NCBI GenBank assembly: GCA_036504975.1
Contig: DASXUF010000049.1
Coordinates: 1 to 64,000, forward strand
Direction: 5' to 3'
Length of the DNA: 64,000 bases
DNA from: Candidatus Binatia bacterium
GTDB taxonomy: Bacteria > Desulfobacterota > Binatia > UBA9968
Shown here: positions 1 through 9,683 of the stretch, in pieces
Position numbering within the stretch: the stretch's first letter is position 1
How the letters are laid out: each line of letters opens with the position of its first letter
Notes under the pieces: generated by a model
The model's input: the letters and a program-made list of their open reading frames with translations, nothing else
What the model was told of the DNA's origin: nothing
The model's database searches: none
Translations under genes and position numbers: made by a program

Positions 1-74
1 CGCTGAAGCGTCTGGCCCAGGATGCGGCGCTTCAGCGCCTCTATATATATGGTTACGTCCGGCAGCTCCGGCAT
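1..74 (-). CDS. Fpg/Nei-family DNA glycosylase, N-terminal fragment
   Basis: Only the first 24 codons lie in the window; the gene runs off the left edge. The reverse-strand reading from the ATG at 74 begins MPELPDVTIYIEALKRRI, the hallmark start of formamidopyrimidine/endonuclease VIII glycosylases. In that family Pro2 is the Schiff-base nucleophile and Glu3 the proton donor for base-excision repair of oxidised bases; both are present. An AAGG ribosome site precedes the ATG, and the gene starts 9 nt after the azlD stop, so it is probably the last gene of an azlC-azlD-fpg operon. Whether it is Fpg, Nei or a divergent relative cannot be told from so few residues. Confidence 0.85.
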   Translation of the reverse strand, partial: MPELPDVTIYIEALKRRILGQTLQ

Positions 75-83
75 GCTTTTACC

Positions 84-407
84 TTACGGCGCTGCGAGCC
101 ATGAGAGAAGCAGGGCGACCACCGTTCCGGTCAGCATGCCCACGGCCGCGTTGCGCGTCAGCCAGGCGATCGCGACGGCGATCGCCAGCGCGATCAGGCG
201 GCGCGGCGCCGGAGCGGCGTCGAAGTGCCCAGCGGAAATAAAGAGCGTGGTCGAGACGATGCTCGCGACCAGAGCATAAGCCAGATAGCGGAGATAACGA
301 TCCCAGGCCGGAGGAAAACTCCACCCGGTTAACAGAAGCTGCGGGACGACGCGGAGCGCGTAGCTCACGAGCGCCATCCCCACGATAATAGCTAAGCGCG
401 GCGCCAT
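84..407 (-). CDS. azlD: AzlD-family branched-chain amino acid exporter subunit
   Basis: A 107-residue protein with about four hydrophobic segments, the usual size and pattern of AzlD, the small partner of AzlC in exporting branched-chain amino acids across the inner membrane. The start used is the ATG at 407 (MAPRLAIIVGMALVSYALR). The reading frame is open further upstream, but that stretch is hydrophilic and overlaps azlC deeply. azlD begins 16 nt inside the end of azlC, which indicates translational coupling. The Arg-Val-Val-Pro-Gln motif near the end of the first helix is typical of the family. Substrate specificity is inferred from family only. Confidence 0.85.
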   Translation of the reverse strand: MAPRLAIIVGMALVSYALRVVPQLLLTGWSFPPAWDRYLRYLAYALVASIVSTTLFISAGHFDAAPAPRRLIALAIAVAIAWLTRNAAVGMLTGTVVALLLSWLAAP

Positions 408-1117
408 TCTTCGATTCTCCACGCGATCGTCGCCACGACGATCGCCGCAATCATCCACCCCCAATCGAGATTCCAAAGTGCCGCCGGCACCGCTGCTAAA
501 AAAGCTACAATGCAAACGGCGGCGGCAATTGGTTCCCGCAAGTCCACGACAAGGATGCAGGCGAAGTAAGCGGGCAAAATAAACTTAAAGACCTCTTCAA
601 ATCCCGCCGGGATACTGAGAGCCGCCCAGTAACCGGCCGCGGTGCCCGCCACCCAGACGCACCACGCGGTCATCCCGATACCGAGAAAAAAGCTCAGGTG
701 CTCGTCGCTCGTCCGAGCCGCGGCGCCGGTGGAGGCGGCTTCCTCCGCCTCTTTCTGGAAGCGCACGTACGGCAGGACGAAACTGCTGGCGCTGATAAAA
801 TGCGCCGCCCAGAGAAGCCGTGTCCATTTTACACGGCGAAAATATGGCGCCATCGTTGCGCTCATCGGAAGAAAGCGGAGATTCATCAGCACCGTGGCGA
901 TAAGAATTTGCAGCGCCGCTCTGCCTTCCGCCAGCGGCTCGACCACGGCGTATTGCGCCGGGCCGGCGTACACGAGCGCCGACATGAGGACGATCTCTTC
1001 CATGCCGAGGCCGTAGCCTTTGGCCGCCATTCCCAGAGCAAACGACGAAGGGATGAACGCGATCCATACCGGCACGGCGGCTCTCACGCCCTGGCGGAAA
1101 GACTTGGAGAAAAGCAT
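392..1117 (-). CDS. azlC: AzlC-family branched-chain amino acid exporter
   Basis: A 241-residue integral membrane protein and the large subunit of an AzlCD exporter. The N-terminal part (FRQGVRAAVPVWIAFIPSSF) and the segment with MNLRFLPMSATMAPYF are recognisable AzlC features, and the rest is a series of hydrophobic helices. The start at 1117 (MLFSKSFRQG) gives the normal family length; an in-frame ATG at 1192 would add 25 atypical residues. The gene is divergent from the cupin gene at 1263, leaving about 145 nt for two promoters, in which no clear -35/-10 pair could be assigned. AzlCD exports excess leucine, isoleucine, valine or their analogues in characterised bacteria. Confidence 0.85.
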   Translation of the reverse strand: MLFSKSFRQGVRAAVPVWIAFIPSSFALGMAAKGYGLGMEEIVLMSALVYAGPAQYAVVEPLAEGRAALQILIATVLMNLRFLPMSATMAPYFRRVKWTRLLWAAHFISASSFVLPYVRFQKEAEEAASTGAAARTSDEHLSFFLGIGMTAWCVWVAGTAAGYWAALSIPAGFEEVFKFILPAYFACILVVDLREPIAAAVCIVAFLAAVPAALWNLDWGWMIAAIVVATIAWRIEEWRRA

Positions 1118-1262
1118 TCCGATTCGCTTAACCGAGTTGGCTCCGAATATCAACCAAGCCGTTTGCAACTGCCGACAGACCTTGGGCGTCACCTGGGCTC
1201 CCGCTTCCGCGAGTGACGTTCATCTTGCTTTTCCACTCGAACTTTTCTAGAACAACCACACT

Positions 1263-1586
1263 ATGAAAGTCACGCGAATCTACGCCGGCACGGACGGCCA
1301 TTCGCACTTCGAGGAGATCGAGGTGGAAATCGAGAAGCTTCAGGCCGGCGAAGGCATCATCTTTCGCGAGGAGCCATCCATCTACTTTAAGGACTGGCAC
1401 CCGGCCCCCCGACGCCAGTACGTCATCACGCTCTCGGGTCAGGTAGAGATCGAGATCGGCGACGGCACCAAGCGGCGCTTCGGACCCGGCGACGTCATGC
1501 TGGCCGATGACACGACCGGTCGCGGCCACATCAGCAGAGTAGTGGGCGGCCAAACGCGCCGGTTCGTAGTGATTCCCGTAAAGTAG
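1263..1586 (+). CDS. Small cupin-domain protein
   Basis: A 107-residue single-domain cupin. Residues about 50-100 contain the two cupin half-motifs in degenerate form: YVITLSGQVEIEIGDGTKRR and a later GPGDVMLADDTTGRGHIS with one histidine. The metal-binding histidine set is incomplete, so it may bind metal weakly or act non-catalytically. It lies 55 nt upstream of selA on the same strand and may share its transcript, but nothing links its function to selenium directly. Similar small cupins annotated only as 'cupin domain protein' are common in soil bacteria; substrate is unknown. Confidence 0.75.
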   Translation: MKVTRIYAGTDGHSHFEEIEVEIEKLQAGEGIIFREEPSIYFKDWHPAPRRQYVITLSGQVEIEIGDGTKRRFGPGDVMLADDTTGRGHISRVVGGQTRRFVVIPVK

Positions 1587-1622
1587 CCTGATCCATCCTG
1601 GTTGAAATTGACCCCTCTTTGT

Positions 1623-1634
1623 AGGAAGCTTCCT
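1623..1634 (+). promoter_or_regulatory. Palindrome covering the selA ribosome-binding site
   Basis: AGGAAGCTTCCT is a perfect 12-nt palindrome that contains the only plausible Shine-Dalgarno (AGGA) for the selA ATG at 1642. As a foldback or dimer site it could limit access to the ribosome site. A 12-nt palindrome can occur by chance, so the role is speculative. Confidence 0.3.
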
Positions 1635-1641
1635 GCTATAT

Positions 1642-3030
1642 ATGGACGCCGGGAAAAATCTCCTGCGGGAACTCCCTTCCATCGACCGCCTTCTCAATCA
1701 TCCCAAAAGCAATCTCCTGCTCGCGCGCTTCAGTCGCGACTACGTGGCCCAACAATGCCGCGGTATCCTCGACGAAATTCGCGCCACCGTGCGGCAGGGA
1801 AAAGTCGCCTCGGCCGAAGAATTGGACGAAGACTCCATTCTGACCCGCCTGGAAAAAAGAATCACCTTGAATAACGATTCCAGCCTCGTTCGCGTCGTCA
1901 ACGCGACCGGGACGATCCTGCACACGAACCTCGGGCGGGCGCTGCTGCCGCAGGCGGCGATGGACGCGGTCGCCCGCGTCGGCGGCAGTCCGGTCAATCT
2001 CGAATACGACCTGGCTCGAGGCAAGCGCGGGAAACGCGAGGAGATGATCGAAAGTCTTCTCGTGGAACTTACCGGCGCCGAGGCCGCCACGGTCGTCAAC
2101 AACAACGCCGCCGCCGTTCTTCTGGCGCTGAATACACTGGCGGACGGCAGAGAGGTGATCGTCTCGCGCGGCGAGCTGATCGAGATCGGCGGCGCGTTCC
2201 GTATTCCCGAAGTCATGGAAAAGAGCGGCGCGGTGCTGAAAGAAGTCGGCAGCACCAACCGGACCCATCCGCAGGATTACGAAAAAGCCATCGGCAAGAA
2301 GACGGCGCTGCTCCTCAAAGTTCATACCAGCAATTACAAAATCGTCGGCTTCTCGGCCGAAGTCGATCTCCCCGACCTCGCAGCGATCGGGAAGAAACAT
2401 AAAATTCCCGTGATGGAAGACCTCGGCAGCGGCGCGTTTATCGATCTCAGCCGCTACGGCCTGCCCAAGGAGCCGCTGGTCGGAGAGCGGATCTCCCTCG
2501 GCGCCGACGTCGTCACGTTCAGCGGCGACAAAATTCTGGGCGGGCCGCAGGCGGGACTCCTCGTAGGGAAGAAAGCGCTGATCCAGCAGACGAGCAAGAA
2601 CCCGCTTCATCGCGCGCTCCGCTGCGGCAAGCTTACGCTCGCGGCGCTGGAGGCGACGCTGAGACTCTACCGGCAATCGACCGACGTCGCCGCCGAGATA
2701 CCGACGCTGAAGGCGTTCACCCGCCCGCTCGGCGATATCGAAAAAATGGGCGAGCGGCTGGTTCCTTCGCTTCAAAACGCGCTCGGAAAAGATTTTCGCG
2801 TCGCGCTCGAGAACTCCACCTCTCAGATCGGCAGCGGCGCACTCCCGACCGAAGAAATTCCCACGAAGGTCGTCGCCATCGAGCACAAGAGTCTAGGCGC
2901 GGAGCGGATCGCCGAGAAATTCCGCCGCGCCGACCCGCCGATCATCGGCCGCATCAAGGACGACCGTTTTCTGCTGGACCTGCGCGCGATCTTCGACCCG
3001 AACGACTTGATTCCGAATTTTAAAGGTTGA
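1642..3030 (+). CDS. selA: L-seryl-tRNA(Sec) selenium transferase
   Basis: SelA converts Ser-tRNA(Sec) to Sec-tRNA(Sec) with selenophosphate, using pyridoxal phosphate. The 462-residue product matches the family length (about 460). Residues 1-60 form the N-terminal tRNA-binding region. The fold-type I PLP core follows, with VVNNNAAAVLLALN for substrate/PLP contacts and the PLP-binding lysine in VTFSGDKILGGPQAG at residue 297. The N-terminal INATG-like element reads VVNATGTILHTNLGRALL. It is the first gene of selA-selB-selD on one strand; a 218-nt gap with a repeat separates it from selB, so separate promoters are possible. Cytoplasmic, decameric in known cases. Confidence 0.97.
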   Translation: MDAGKNLLRELPSIDRLLNHPKSNLLLARFSRDYVAQQCRGILDEIRATVRQGKVASAEELDEDSILTRLEKRITLNNDSSLVRVVNATGTILHTNLGRALLPQAAMDAVARVGGSPVNLEYDLARGKRGKREEMIESLLVELTGAEAATVVNNNAAAVLLALNTLADGREVIVSRGELIEIGGAFRIPEVMEKSGAVLKEVGSTNRTHPQDYEKAIGKKTALLLKVHTSNYKIVGFSAEVDLPDLAAIGKKHKIPVMEDLGSGAFIDLSRYGLPKEPLVGERISLGADVVTFSGDKILGGPQAGLLVGKKALIQQTSKNPLHRALRCGKLTLAALEATLRLYRQSTDVAAEIPTLKAFTRPLGDIEKMGERLVPSLQNALGKDFRVALENSTSQIGSGALPTEEIPTKVVAIEHKSLGAERIAEKFRRADPPIIGRIKDDRFLLDLRAIFDPNDLIPNFKG

Positions 3031-3115
3031 CTTTTGAGTTGAGAATCAAATTCTGGCCAAAGATTCTTGAAATTTTCGCTTGAATTTGGCTCACGAAATC
3101 GGGAAAAAAGATGTC

Positions 3116-3189
3116 TCGCGCAAAGGCGCAAAGCGCGCCAAGTTCGGAGAAATATTTTCTTCCTTTGCGTCCTTGGCGTCTTGGCGCGA
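3116..3189 (+). repeat. REP-like imperfect inverted repeat in the selA-selB gap
   Basis: Two arms of about 27 nt (left starting TCGCGCAAAGGCGC, right ending CTTGGCGCGA) are imperfect reverse complements and flank an AT-rich centre. Runs like CTTTGCGTCCTTGGCGTC are a familiar class of dispersed intergenic palindrome in many bacterial genomes. It may act as an mRNA stabiliser or partial terminator between selA and selB. No other copy was found in this window. Confidence 0.6.
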
Positions 3190-3248
3190 TAAATTTTCTT
3201 GAAGCCGTTGTGTTCAACTTTTCAAAAGCAAGAATCTAAAATCGAAAC

Positions 3249-5183
<1,935 letters not shown>

Positions 5184-5221
5184 TTCGCGATCCGGCCGAG
5201 GAAGCTGCTAAGCTGTCAACG

Positions 5222-6283
5222 ATGAGGCTCATCAGAAGAAAAAAGAAGGCAGTGCGTCTCACGCGTCACGTCGCGGCTGCGGGTTGAGCGGCAAAGCTCG
5301 GCCCGGCCGACCTGATGCAGGTATTGCACAGCCTTCCAAAATTCGATTATCCGGACGTGATCGTGGGAACGGAGACTTCCGACGACGCCGGAGTTTTTCG
5401 CCTGCGCCCCGACCTGGCGATCGTCAACACCGTGGACTTTTTCACGCCGATCGTGGACGACCCGCTGACGTTCGGCCAGATCTCGGCCGCCAATTCCCTC
5501 AGCGACATCTACGCGATGGGCGGCGAGCCCAAGACCGCGCTCAACATCGTCTGCTTTCCCAAAGGCAAAATGGACATGAGGGTGCTGGGCGAGGTTTTAA
5601 AAGGTGGCGCCGAAAAGGCGCGCGAGGCGGGAGTCGCCGTCATCGGCGGCCACAGCATCATCGACGAGGAGATCAAATACGGCATGGCGGTGACCGGCGT
5701 CATTCATCCCGACAAGATCATCCGCAACGTCGGCGTGCAGGCGGGCGACGCGCTCGTCCTCACCAAACCGCTCGGAACCGGCATCATCACGACCGCTCTC
5801 AAAAAAGGCAAGGCGCCCAAGGAGAGCGTGCAGGCGGCGGTCGCCGCGATGACCACGCTCAACAACACGGCGTCGAAGATCATGCTCGGATATCCCGTTC
5901 ACGCCTGCTGCGACATCACCGGCTTCGGTCTTTTGGGCCACGCGCTGGCGATGGCGAGCGGCAGCAGCGTCACCTTGATCTTCGAGTCGGCCAAGCTGCC
6001 GCTGCTGCGCCGCGCGCACCGCCTGGCGGAAAAAGGCTATCTCACGGGCGGCTGCAAAAGAAACCGGGAATATTTGAAGGACAAGGTCACCGTGGACGGC
6101 GCCATCCGCGAGGGCGTGGTGGAAGTCGCCTTCGATCCGCAGACCTCGGGTGGGCTGCTCATCGCCTTGCCGGAAAAACACGCGCCTGCGCTCGTCGCCG
6201 AGTTGCACGCGAACGGAATCAAGGCCGCCGCCGCGATCGGCTACGCCACGTCCCTGCAAAAAGCCTGGGTGCGCTTGGTCTAA
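5222..6283 (+). CDS. selD: Selenophosphate synthetase, itself a selenoprotein (UGA at 5285-5287)
   Basis: SelD makes selenophosphate from selenide and ATP. A plain reading begins at the ATG at 5315 and lacks the catalytic N terminus. Reading the same frame upstream through one TGA to the ATG at 5222 gives RLTRHVAAAG-Sec-AAKLGPADL, which matches the SelD active-site region (RLT...GxCxxK in Cys enzymes). The TGA occupies the nucleophile Cys/Sec position, with the essential Lys three residues later. A GTG at 5252 is an alternative start in the same frame. The product from 5222 is 353 residues, against 347 in E. coli. The rest of the fold is complete: VDFFTPIVDDP, AANSLSDIYAMGG, GGHSI and TKPLGTGI. 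The next gene starts 16 nt downstream. Confidence 0.93.
5312..5331 (+). promoter_or_regulatory. Candidate bacterial SECIS hairpin of selD
   Basis: Downstream of the UGA, CUG-A-UGCA pairs with UGCA-CAG (seven base pairs, one bulged A) and closes a GGUAU loop at 5320-5324. The loop starts 32 nt after the UGA and opens with GG, both within the published rules for bacterial SECIS elements. The apical UGCA-GGU-UGCA resembles the fdhF SECIS tip of E. coli as I recall it. The false start ATG at 5315 lies inside this hairpin. Confidence 0.7.
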
Positions 6284-6299
6284 GGATGAGGGATGAAGG

Positions 6300-7166
6300 A
6301 TGAAATGGTTCAACCTTTCACCTTCTATCGCCTTCCCGATTCTTCTGCTCCTTTTATTGCCTCTCATAAAGAGCGATGCGGCCGCGGCGACGGCCCAGGA
6401 GATTCAACTTCGCCCGCCGGTTCCCGGAACAGCGCCCGGCGGACTCGGTAATTCATCCGGCGCGCCCGCCCAGCCGGTGCCTGCGGGTTTCGTCACCCAA
6501 GCCGTTCCGGTCAACCATCGGCCGGCGGCGGAGATAAAAAATTTGCTCGCGCCGCTCGTGACGCCGGGGGGTTCGGTGCTCGAACAGTCGGGCGGAAAAA
6601 CCCTCACGATCGTCGACGCTCCGTCGAACATTAAAGATATCATAGAGATCAAAGAGCTGATCGACGCACCCGCCTTCGCCGGCGCGCGCCTGGAGATCTT
6701 CGCGCCCAAGAAGGCGAGCGCCGAGGAGTTGGCGGCCGCGATGACCGAGTTGACGCGGACTTATCTCTTCTCCGTCCAGCCCGACGAAGTCGCTCCGGTG
6801 GAGCTGATCCCGTTGCCTCGTGCCAATCAAATCCTTGTCGTCGCCCGCGGCGAAAGCGCCTGGCAGCAAGCGCGCCCGTGGCTCGAGCGCATCGACGCTT
6901 GGTCGGGCTCGCGGCGGCGCATCTTCGTTTATCCCGTCGAACGGAATCAGGCGGGCGAGCTGGCGGAAAAATTGACCTCGAGTAAAACCAACTCGCCGCG
7001 GATCGTTCTCGATCCGGTCTCCGGCTCGCTCGTGATCTACGGCACACCCGAGGAGTTTCAGGAATTGAAGAAAGTTCTAAGCGGCGGCCGGCAGAGCGAC
7101 GAATTCAAGCACAGGCTCTCGGCCCTGCGGCAGAAATTGGGATCGGGCGTAAAGCCGGCCCCTTAA
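6300..7166 (+). CDS. Exported protein with secretin N-domains but no secretin pore
   Basis: A 288-residue protein with an N-terminal signal peptide (MKWFNLSPSIAFPILLLLLL then a small-residue run ending near AAATAQ). Residues 60-130 and 140-270 look like two copies of the secretin/type II N-domain fold: NHRPAAEIKNLLAPLVTPGG with LTIVDAPSNIKDIIEIKELI, and ELAEKLTSSK with IVLDPVSGSLVIYGTPEE. The membrane-inserting secretin domain of GspD/PilQ is absent. It could be a periplasmic partner or a truncated secretin. It sits 16 nt after selD, apparently in the selenium operon, but no functional link is evident. Confidence 0.7.
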   Translation: MKWFNLSPSIAFPILLLLLLPLIKSDAAAATAQEIQLRPPVPGTAPGGLGNSSGAPAQPVPAGFVTQAVPVNHRPAAEIKNLLAPLVTPGGSVLEQSGGKTLTIVDAPSNIKDIIEIKELIDAPAFAGARLEIFAPKKASAEELAAAMTELTRTYLFSVQPDEVAPVELIPLPRANQILVVARGESAWQQARPWLERIDAWSGSRRRIFVYPVERNQAGELAEKLTSSKTNSPRIVLDPVSGSLVIYGTPEEFQELKKVLSGGRQSDEFKHRLSALRQKLGSGVKPAP

Positions 7167-7218
7167 AGAATCCGGTCCATTTTCGTCATCCCTTGCCGTG
7201 CTTTACCGCCGGCGGACT

Positions 7219-7256
7219 TCAGGTGTTTCTAGAGCCGAATTCAGGGAATCACCTGA
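7219..7256 (+). promoter_or_regulatory. Inverted repeat upstream of the stressosome operon
   Basis: TCAGGTG and CACCTGA are perfect 7-nt inverted arms separated by 24 nt, about 110 nt before the first rsb gene. The layout could be an operator for a dimeric regulator or a weak hairpin. A TTGACA at 7318 lies downstream but has no convincing -10 partner. Confidence 0.3.
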
Positions 7257-7367
7257 TGGTTCGGCGCGATTTTTTCCGGTATTCACCTCAGATTAGTTGC
7301 CAATGCACACTTGCATCTTGACAACTTCTAATAGAGGAAGAAACTGCATCAGATGAGGAGGTATCGC

Positions 7368-8264
7368 ATGGCCGAGGCTAATCCCCACCCTATTCCCGTA
7401 CATCGAGTCACCGAATCGACGGCGGCGCTGCTGCGCGAGCTGGTCGCCCACTTGCGCCAATCCCGGACCCAGCTGCGCGAGGAATGGGCGCGGCGCATCA
7501 CCGAAGCCCAACTGCTCACGGCGATGAGCAAGGAAGAGATCTTCGCCGAAGCGACCGCGGTCTACGACAATTACGTCGACGTGCTGGAGACCGGCGCCGT
7601 CGAGGCGCTGCAGGACTACGCGCGCAATCTCTCCGAGCGCATCATCCCGCGCGGCGTCGAAACCCACGAGGTCGTCGGCATCGTGCTCTTGCTGCGCGAC
7701 GTTCTCGCGCGCTCGCTGTTTTCCAAATACCGCCAGGACTTCGACAAGCTCTCCCGCGTGCTCGACGCCTACGAGCCGGCGGCCAACCGCATCGGCAGCA
7801 CGGTCGCCGTGAGCTTCGTGCAGGAGCGCGAGCGCATCATCCGCGAGCAGCAGGAGGCGATCCGCGAGCTTTCCACGCCGGTGCTGCCGGTGCGCGAGCG
7901 GCTGCTGATTCTCCCGATCATCGGCATGGTCGATCCGCTGCGCGCGCGCCAGTTGACCGAGCAATTGCTCCGCGGCATCCGCACCAACCGCGCGCGCGTC
8001 GTGGTCATGGACATCACCGGCGTGCCCGCGATGGACGCGACGGTGGCGAACCATCTGGTCCAGACCGTGGAGGCGTCGCGGCTCCTGGGCGCCGTGGTGA
8101 TCGTCACCGGCCTGTCGCCCGAGCTGGCGCAAACGCTCGTCAACATCGGCGTCGATTTGAGCAAGATGAATACCGTCGGCGATCTGCAAGGCGGCATCGA
8201 AGAGGCCGAAAGACTGTTGGGCTACAAGGTCACGCCGATCGAAGAGCCGCCGCCGGAAAGCTAG
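7368..8264 (+). CDS. rsbR: RsbR-type stressosome scaffold (RsbRD N-domain plus STAS)
   Basis: A 298-residue protein built like RsbRD. Residues about 20-150 form a helical sensory domain (LREEWARRITEAQLL, HEVVGIVLLLRDVLARSLF), residues about 155-170 a helical linker (VQERERIIREQQEAIREL), and residues 175-285 a STAS domain (ITGVPAMDATVANHLVQTVE). In the stressosome it co-assembles with RsbS and is phosphorylated by RsbT on STAS Thr/Ser residues. AGGAGG at 7356-7361 sits 6 nt before the ATG at 7368 and decides that start over the one at 7353. It is the first gene of a tight six-gene unit. Confidence 0.9.
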   Translation: MAEANPHPIPVHRVTESTAALLRELVAHLRQSRTQLREEWARRITEAQLLTAMSKEEIFAEATAVYDNYVDVLETGAVEALQDYARNLSERIIPRGVETHEVVGIVLLLRDVLARSLFSKYRQDFDKLSRVLDAYEPAANRIGSTVAVSFVQERERIIREQQEAIRELSTPVLPVRERLLILPIIGMVDPLRARQLTEQLLRGIRTNRARVVVMDITGVPAMDATVANHLVQTVEASRLLGAVVIVTGLSPELAQTLVNIGVDLSKMNTVGDLQGGIEEAERLLGYKVTPIEEPPPES

Positions 8265-8275
8265 AGGGCGCCGCC

Positions 8276-8662
8276 GTGCAAGTTCCGATTCTAAAGCAAC
8301 GCGATTATCTCATCGCCAGCATCCAGGCCGCGCTCACCGACGCCGACTTGCTGCACCTACGCGACGCGCTCGTGAGCCAGGTCGGCACGTATCGCTCGCG
8401 CGGCGTGATCGTGGACGTCACCGCGCTGGACGTGATGGACTCCTTTGCCGTGCGCACCTTGCGCGACCTGGCGCACATGATCCGGCTGCGCGGCGCGGAG
8501 ACCGTCATCGTCGGCATCCAGCCCGAGGTCTCGTTCGCGATGGTGCAACTGGGCTTGACTCTCGAAGGCGTGTCCACCGCGTTGGACCTGGAGGAAGGTC
8601 TCGCCTACCTGGACAAAAAACTTCGGACGATCACCGCGCCGGCGAATAAGAAAAGGATCTAA
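8276..8662 (+). CDS. rsbS: RsbS-type STAS stressosome protein
   Basis: A 128-residue single STAS domain starting at GTG 8276, preceded by GAGGG, with the family opening VQVPILKQRDYLIASIQAAL. The phosphorylation segment is VTALDVMDSFAVRTLRD; the serine in MDSF is equivalent to the RsbS Ser that RsbT modifies. It follows rsbR by 11 nt. RsbS is the invariant core subunit that holds RsbT inactive until phosphorylated. Confidence 0.92.
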   Translation: MQVPILKQRDYLIASIQAALTDADLLHLRDALVSQVGTYRSRGVIVDVTALDVMDSFAVRTLRDLAHMIRLRGAETVIVGIQPEVSFAMVQLGLTLEGVSTALDLEEGLAYLDKKLRTITAPANKKRI

Positions 8663-8664
8663 CC

Positions 8665-9069
8665 TTGGCCAGCCAGGAAATAACCGTCCCGGTCAACGCC
8701 GACATCGACATCGTGACGGCGCGCCAAAAAGGCCGCGAGCTGGCGCGGGAGCTGGGCTTTACCTCGACCGATCTCGCGCTCATCGCCACGGCCATTTCGG
8801 AGCTGGCGCGCAACATCATTCTTTACGCCAACACCGGCCAGATCATCCTCGGCGTTTCGGAAAACGGCACCAAGCGCGGCATCAAGGTCGTCGCCCGCGA
8901 TGACGGTCCCGGCATTCCGGACGTCGAGCGCGCCCTCGAAGAGGGATTCAGCACCTCGCGCAGCCTGGGGCTCGGCCTATCGGGAGTGCGGCGCCTGATG
9001 GACGAGTTCGACATCGTCTCGGAGATCGGGCACGGCACCACCGTAACGGTGAAAAAATGGAAGCTCTGA
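8665..9069 (+). CDS. rsbT: RsbT-type serine/threonine kinase of the stressosome
   Basis: A 134-residue GHKL ATPase of the anti-sigma-factor kinase type. It starts at TTG 8665 with AAGGA upstream, and begins two nt after the rsbS stop. The N-box is ISELARNIILYANTG and the G-box DDGPGIPDVERAL, followed by a lid with STSRSLGLGLSGVRRLMDEF. RsbT phosphorylates RsbR and RsbS and, once released, activates a downstream partner: RsbU in Bacillus, and here perhaps the RsbU-N-domain histidine kinase two genes on. Its last 13 nt overlap the next gene. Confidence 0.93.
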   Translation: MASQEITVPVNADIDIVTARQKGRELARELGFTSTDLALIATAISELARNIILYANTGQIILGVSENGTKRGIKVVARDDGPGIPDVERALEEGFSTSRSLGLGLSGVRRLMDEFDIVSEIGHGTTVTVKKWKL

Positions 9070-9683
9070 CGGACACGGTGCTCGACTGGGGCGTGGCCCA
9101 TGCCGCGCTGGGAGGGAATCCCAAGTGCGGCGACTGCCACGTGGTGCAGCCGTTTCCCAAGGGTGCCTTGGTGGCGGTGCTCGACGGCATCGGCCACGGC
9201 GACGAGGCGCATCGCGCCGCCGAGTGCGCCTCGGAAATTCTCGTCGCCCACGCCGAGGATAATATCCTCGCTTTGCTGAAGCGCTGTCATGAAACGCTCC
9301 GCGGGACTCGCGGCGCGGTGATGAGTCTCGCGTCGTTCAATGGAGCCAAGGGAGTGATGACCTGGGCCGGAGTGGGCAACGTCGAGGGCCTGCTGCTCCG
9401 CGCGGACCATGGGAGTCCTCTGCGAAAATCTCTGCTGCTGCGCGGCGGCGTCCTCGGGCATCAGTTGCCGCCGCTCGCCGCCGCTGCGATTCCGGTAACG
9501 GCTGGCGATACGCTCATCTTCGCCACCGACGGCATCCGCCACGGCTTCAACGCGGCGCCGCACTTGAAAAACCCGCCGCAAAAAATCGCCAGCCAAATTC
9601 TCTCGGAGGACTCCAAGGGCAACGACGACGCGCTTGTGCTGGTCGTGCGCTACATGGGATCGGAGCGGAAGAGTCGATCATGA
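9057..9683 (+). CDS. rsbX: RsbX-type PP2C/SpoIIE-like serine phosphatase
   Basis: A 208-residue PP2C-family phosphatase of RsbX size. Metal-site motifs are present: CGDCHVVQPF, LVAVLDGIGHGDEAHRAAE, GTRGAVMSLA, WAGVGNVEGLLL, TLIFATDGIRHGF and NDDALVLVVRY. RsbX dephosphorylates RsbR/RsbS to reset the stressosome. The gene overlaps rsbT by 13 nt and the following kinase by 4 nt (ATGA), so all are translationally coupled. Confidence 0.88.
   Translation: MEALTDTVLDWGVAHAALGGNPKCGDCHVVQPFPKGALVAVLDGIGHGDEAHRAAECASEILVAHAEDNILALLKRCHETLRGTRGAVMSLASFNGAKGVMTWAGVGNVEGLLLRADHGSPLRKSLLLRGGVLGHQLPPLAAAAIPVTAGDTLIFATDGIRHGFNAAPHLKNPPQKIASQILSEDSKGNDDALVLVVRYMGSERKSRS

Noticed and set aside
5295..5313. 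Hairpin AGCUCGGC/GCCGACCU as the SECIS
   Set aside because: Its loop is only 3 nt and begins with C, and it starts 15 nt after the UGA; the GGUAU hairpin fits better.
5315..6283. selD starting at ATG 5315
   Set aside because: It would lack the catalytic Cys/Sec and Lys; this ATG is inside the putative SECIS hairpin, and an in-frame UGA reading is far better.
7318..7346. TTGACA as the -35 of a stressosome promoter
   Set aside because: No recognisable -10 at 16-18 nt; cannot be supported.
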